The translations under genes and the position numbers were made by a program. A DNA stretch of 64,000 nucleotides from Pseudomonas botevensis (GTDB lineage Bacteria > Pseudomonadota > Gammaproteobacteria > Pseudomonadales > Pseudomonadaceae), in the NCBI RefSeq assembly GCF_019145475.1, contig NZ_JAHTKI010000009.1, positions 1 through 64,000 of the forward strand, in the 5' to 3' direction. Positions 63,745 through 64,000 of the stretch are shown here, one piece after another (position 1 is the stretch's first letter; each line of letters starts with the position of its first letter). The notes beneath the pieces are model-generated. The model saw only the letters and a list, made by a program, of their open reading frames with translations. It ran no database searches and was not told where the DNA came from.

Positions 63745-64000
63745 CTAAATGCCTTTGGGCAACTCAATCACAAACCGCGTCCAGCCCTGATCCGATTCGC
63801 AATGAATCTGCCCACCGTGGGCCTTGATGATTGACTGAGTGATCGCCAACCCCAATCCCGCATGTTCGCTGCTACCTTCCTGCCGCGCCGGATCGGCCCG
63901 GTAGAAGCGGTCGAACAAACGCGGCAGCAGCTCCGCCGAAATCCCCTCGCCACTGTTCTCTACGCTCACCCGCAGTCCTTTCGAGTGCTCGGCGATCCGC
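63745..64000 (-). CDS. Sensor histidine kinase, C-terminal part (runs off the window)
   Basis: The last 84 residues of a kinase ATPase domain: N box and G1 in VSVENSGEGI, F box RLFDRFYRADPARQ and G2 GLGLAI. The reading frame stays open to the window edge. The pattern RFYRADPAR and AITQSIIKAHGGQI resembles heavy-metal sensor kinases (CusS/CopS type). The sensor region, and so the signal, is not in view. Confidence 0.88.
   Translation of the reverse strand, partial: RIAEHSKGLRVSVENSGEGISAELLPRLFDRFYRADPARQEGSSEHAGLGLAITQSIIKAHGGQIHCESDQGWTRFVIELPKGI

Overview
The window comes from the chromosome of a Pseudomonas of the P. fluorescens group. It is GC-rich, nearly fully coding, and from about 29 kb onward the gene order (slt, uup, usp, fadBA, DUF1653, topA, sulA-lexA, psrA, nagZ, MTI phosphorylase, csiV-like, mfd, gap, apbE, sthA, glpQ-like, PilZ, lolCDE) follows the known P. 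aeruginosa PA3020 to PA2986 block. Pseudomonas-type intergenic palindromes (REP-like), two LexA boxes, PsrA boxes and an Rsm-type small RNA fit the same assignment.

Region 1 (1-2250): an upstream terminator and a stand-alone penicillin-binding protein 2 gene with no rodA beside it.

Region 2 (2.3-17.2 kb): a complete quinohemoprotein amine dehydrogenase (QHNDH) locus in two halves. The first half is a sigma-54 activator gene overlapping an ABC exporter (qhpF), a subtilisin-like leader peptidase (qhpE) and a flavoprotein hydroxylase (qhpG). The second half is the diheme alpha subunit (qhpA), the radical SAM crosslinking enzyme (qhpD), the tiny gamma subunit that carries the cysteine tryptophylquinone (qhpC) and the beta-propeller subunit (qhpB). 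Between the halves lie an aldehyde dehydrogenase for the aldehyde product, a pair of small membrane proteins and a YtcJ-type amidohydrolase. The aldehyde dehydrogenase has a near-perfect -24/-12 promoter and an upstream TGTCGC-N5-GCGACA palindrome, which links it to the sigma-54 activator. Together the genes would oxidise primary amines in the periplasm and the resulting aldehydes in the cytoplasm.

Region 3 (17.2-29 kb): a DUF1311/LprI-type secreted protein, an AHSA1-type protein coupled to a streptomycin-kinase-like phosphotransferase, an RsmX-like small RNA with six GGA motifs, aconitase A, rlmM, tusA, a MATE pump, pdxB, a PA1571-type small protein and an MsbA-like ABC transporter.

Region 4 (29-54.9 kb): cell-wall recycling (slt, nagZ), fatty acid oxidation (fadBA) with its regulator psrA, the SOS genes lexA-sulA, topA, mfd, a SWIM/SNF2 helicase and a long-form GAPDH. 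PsrA-box sequences are seen before both psrA and fadB.

Region 5 (54.9-64 kb): a citrate-type MFS transporter, an apbE gene with no nqr operon beside it, sthA, a GP-PDE, a PilZ protein, lolC-lolD-lolE with a strong terminator between lolD and lolE, and the 3' end of a sensor histidine kinase gene running off the window.

No rRNA, tRNA, CRISPR array, insertion sequence or prophage was recognised.
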